DNA of 64,000 nt, taken from contig JBNLFG010000010.1 in NCBI GenBank assembly GCA_050305405.1, positions 1-64,000 of the forward strand. The letters are read 5' to 3'. This document shows positions 59,276-64,000 of this stretch, piece by piece. Position numbers and translations under genes: made by a program. This DNA comes from Desulfolinea sp050305405. Its GTDB lineage: Bacteria; Chloroflexota; Anaerolineae; Anaerolineales; Villigracilaceae. The notes under the pieces were generated by a model. That model was not told the origin of the DNA and ran no database searches. It was given only the letters and a program-made list of their open reading frames with translations. The number at the start of each line of letters is the position of its first letter. Within the stretch, counting starts at the first letter, position 1.

Positions 59276-60763
59276 ATGACCATCACCACCCCCGAATGGA
59301 CCAAACACGCCATCTTCTACCAAATCTTCCCCGACCGCTTCGCGCGCGTCCCGCAGCCGGGCGAAGAGCATCTTAATCTCGAAGAATGGGACAGCGCCCC
59401 GACCACCTTCGGCTTCAAGGGCGGCAACCTCTACGGCGTCACCGAAAAACTCGACTATCTCGAAGACCTCGGCATCAACGCCATCTACTTCAATCCCATT
59501 TTTTCGTCGCCCGCCAACCACCGCTACCACACCTTCGACTACTACGAAGTCGATCCGCTGCTCGGTGGTGACGAGGCTCTGCGCCAACTGCTCGACGAAG
59601 CCCACAAACGCGACATCAAGATCGTGCTGGATGGCGTCTTCAACCACGCCAGCCGCGGCTTCTGGCAGTTTAATCACACGCTGGAAAACGGTGCTGCCTC
59701 CCCCTATGTGGATTGGTTCCATTTTGATGAAGATAGACTCTATGGAAGACGCCCATGGGGCGCGTATCCGAACGCGGATGAAACCGCTGCGCTGGGACGG
59801 GAGGACGCTCTAACAGCCATCGGCTATAAAGCTTGGTGGAACCTCCCTGCGCTGCCCAAGCTGAATACCGATAACCCCGCCGTGCGTGCCTTCATCTTCG
59901 ACATCGCCGAGTACTGGCTCAAATTCGGCATCGACGGCTGGCGGCTGGATGTCCCCGCCGAAATCGACGACGATGCCTTTTGGCAGGAATTCCGCGACCG
60001 TGTAAAAGCGATCAACCCCGAAGCCTATATCGTCGGCGAGATTTGGCATGAATCCAAACGCTGGTTAAAGGGCGACCAATTTGATGCCGTGATGAATTAT
60101 CCCGTCACCATTGCCGAGTTGGGCTTCTTCGGGCGCGAATACCTCGACGTTGCCGAAGTCGCCAAAGCAGGCGGTTACGAAGGCAAAGTGCGTCCCTTCA
60201 ACGGACACGAGTTCGCCCAACAAATTGACGACATCCTAAGCTGGTATGACCCTGCCATCACGCAGGTGCAGATGAATCTGCTCGACAGCCACGATACCCC
60301 GCGTGCGCTCACCTGCCTGAGCGGCGACAAAAACTCGCTCAAACTCGCCTATCTCTTCCAGTTCACCTTCCCCGGTGCACCGACCGTCTACTACGGCGAC
60401 GAAGTCGGCATCGACGGCGGTCACGACCCCGACTGCCGCAAATCCTTCAATTGGAACGAAAGCACCTGGGACAAAGACCTGCTCGACTATACAAAAGCCT
60501 GTATCGCTCTGCGCAAAGCGCACCCCGCTTTGCGGACAGGAACGTTCAACTCGATCCATGTGAGCGAAGAGACCTATGCCTTTGAGCGTATACTGGGCGA
60601 CGAGCGTATCGTCATTGCGTTAAACGTTGCCGAAGAAGAGCGTAACTTTTCCATTAAAGGCGTAGAAAACGAGACTATCTTTGGCAAGGCACAAATTGTT
60701 CAAAATGGTGATGTGGCCGAAGTGACCGTTGGTTCACGCTGCGGGGTTGTTTTGAAGGGCTAA
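59276..60763 (+). CDS. GH13 alpha-glycosidase (neopullulanase/maltogenic-amylase-like)
   Basis: A 495-residue cytosolic enzyme. The barrel starts at residue 10 (AIFYQIFPDRFARVPQPG), with no CBM34 domain ahead. Catalytic D225 (WRLDVPAEI), E255 (VGEIWHES) and D340 (LDSHDTPR); region I reads VLDGVFNHAS. A complete C-terminal beta domain follows (about 400-495). It should hydrolyse imported maltodextrins or pullulan fragments. Compared with the preceding GH13 gene it has the reverse domain set: C-terminal but not N-terminal extra domain. Confidence 0.94.
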   Translation: MTITTPEWTKHAIFYQIFPDRFARVPQPGEEHLNLEEWDSAPTTFGFKGGNLYGVTEKLDYLEDLGINAIYFNPIFSSPANHRYHTFDYYEVDPLLGGDEALRQLLDEAHKRDIKIVLDGVFNHASRGFWQFNHTLENGAASPYVDWFHFDEDRLYGRRPWGAYPNADETAALGREDALTAIGYKAWWNLPALPKLNTDNPAVRAFIFDIAEYWLKFGIDGWRLDVPAEIDDDAFWQEFRDRVKAINPEAYIVGEIWHESKRWLKGDQFDAVMNYPVTIAELGFFGREYLDVAEVAKAGGYEGKVRPFNGHEFAQQIDDILSWYDPAITQVQMNLLDSHDTPRALTCLSGDKNSLKLAYLFQFTFPGAPTVYYGDEVGIDGGHDPDCRKSFNWNESTWDKDLLDYTKACIALRKAHPALRTGTFNSIHVSEETYAFERILGDERIVIALNVAEEERNFSIKGVENETIFGKAQIVQNGDVAEVTVGSRCGVVLKG

Positions 60764-60781
60764 TTCATTTCCATGAAAAGC

Positions 60782-60816
60782 AAAAGCCGCTGGAAAGAAA
60801 ATCCAGCGGCTTTTTT
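60782..60816 (+). terminator. Terminator of the alpha-glucan island
   Basis: AAAAGCCGCTGGA/TCCAGCGGCTTTT stem with a 7-nt loop and a T tract. Confidence 0.9.
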
Positions 60817-60883
60817 ATAACACTTTGTAGTGGCCACTTTAGTCGTTTTGAATGGCTGAAGCCATTACTACATGGGGAAATTT

Positions 60884-63895
<3,012 letters not shown>

Positions 63896-63898
63896 AGT

Positions 63899-63929
63899 TG
63901 ATTAGGGATTGGTTGATTAGGGATTAGTT
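63899..63929. repeat. Tandem TTGATTAGGGATT repeat before glyQS
   Basis: Two units of TTGATTAGGGATT just upstream of the glyQS start. It may interrupt the leader; no T-box was seen. Confidence 0.6.
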
Positions 63930-63956
63930 TTGCGGGGGGATTATACCGTTAAAGCA

Positions 63957-63984
63957 AAAGACTTCCGATGGTATGGAAGTCTTT
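63957..63984 (-). terminator. Probable terminator of the gene to the right of the window
   Basis: AAAGACTTCC/GGAAGTCTTT, 10-bp stem with 8-nt loop, followed on the minus strand by TTGCTTTAA. Confidence 0.6.
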
Positions 63985-64000
63985 ACTCTGGTTTAAGGAG

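Noticed and set aside
63899..64000. T-box riboswitch before glyQS
   Set aside because: Only 105 bp are available and I see no T-box core or specifier hairpin; the hairpin present fits a terminator of the gene to the right.

Overview
The window looks like chromosome from a member of the Chloroflexota, most likely class Anaerolineae. The main support is the 1698-residue glycosyltransferase fused to a DUF2298 ('Chlor_Arch_YYY') module, whose YYYFG signature is typical of Chloroflexi and archaea. Also consistent are many lipobox proteins, MutS2, a fused GlyQ-GlyS glycyl-tRNA synthetase, class III DnaE-only style replication, PdxST vitamin B6 synthesis and a small conserved 58-residue membrane protein next to a sortase. 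This assignment is inference: no rRNA was found. I see no tRNA, rRNA, CRISPR array or transposase gene.

Layout. 1-9.5 kb: gmk-rhomboid-comEC operon (minus), a divergent 14-TM drug exporter, a MerR/GyrI-type regulator with a textbook 19-bp-spacer promoter, an SDR epimerase-like protein and a lipoprotein pair. 9.6-14.2 kb: mutS2, a secreted HExxH protein and a small membrane protein. 14.2-25.2 kb: a surface-polymer cluster on the minus strand (two large GT-C type glycosyltransferases, two methyltransferases, a GT4 glycosyltransferase). 25.3-31.8 kb: enoyl-CoA hydratase, small membrane proteins, an acetyltransferase and dnaE. 31.8-33.9 kb: an AT-rich type II restriction-modification system (PD-(D/E)XK nuclease, XRE controller, D12-class adenine methylase). 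33.9-36.1 kb: a patchwork of gene fragments, a P-loop kinase and an SMP-30 lactonase. 36.2-46.5 kb: a CASTOR/POLLUX-type channel, MFS transporter, saccharopine-dehydrogenase-like reductase, a TrmA/RlmD-like protein, GDPD, P-loop kinase, sortase and a peptide-type ABC binding protein. 46.6-48.1 kb: pdxS-pdxT. 49.4-60.8 kb: an alpha-glucan island (ROK regulator, sugar-binding lipoprotein with an appended X25-type module, MalF/MalG permeases and three GH13 enzymes). 60.9-63.9 kb: glyQS.

The most striking property is the load of dispersed, mostly palindromic short repeats. Several families lie between genes, and the same or related families also sit in frame inside coding sequences: four segments in the 1698-residue glycosyltransferase, three in its 706-residue neighbour, two in mutS2 and two in glyQS. 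The octapeptide PSNLQPSN occurs in two unrelated proteins because the same repeat was read in the same frame. This resembles the protein-invading palindromic elements of Rickettsia and is the best candidate here for something insufficiently described.

Functionally, the ROK-to-GH13 island should import and hydrolyse maltodextrins: an extracellular lipoprotein amylase cuts the polymer, the binding protein and MalFG import oligosaccharides (the ATPase is not encoded here), and two GH13 enzymes without signal peptides hydrolyse them inside. The surface cluster probably builds a glycan on a lipid carrier, modified by methylation.
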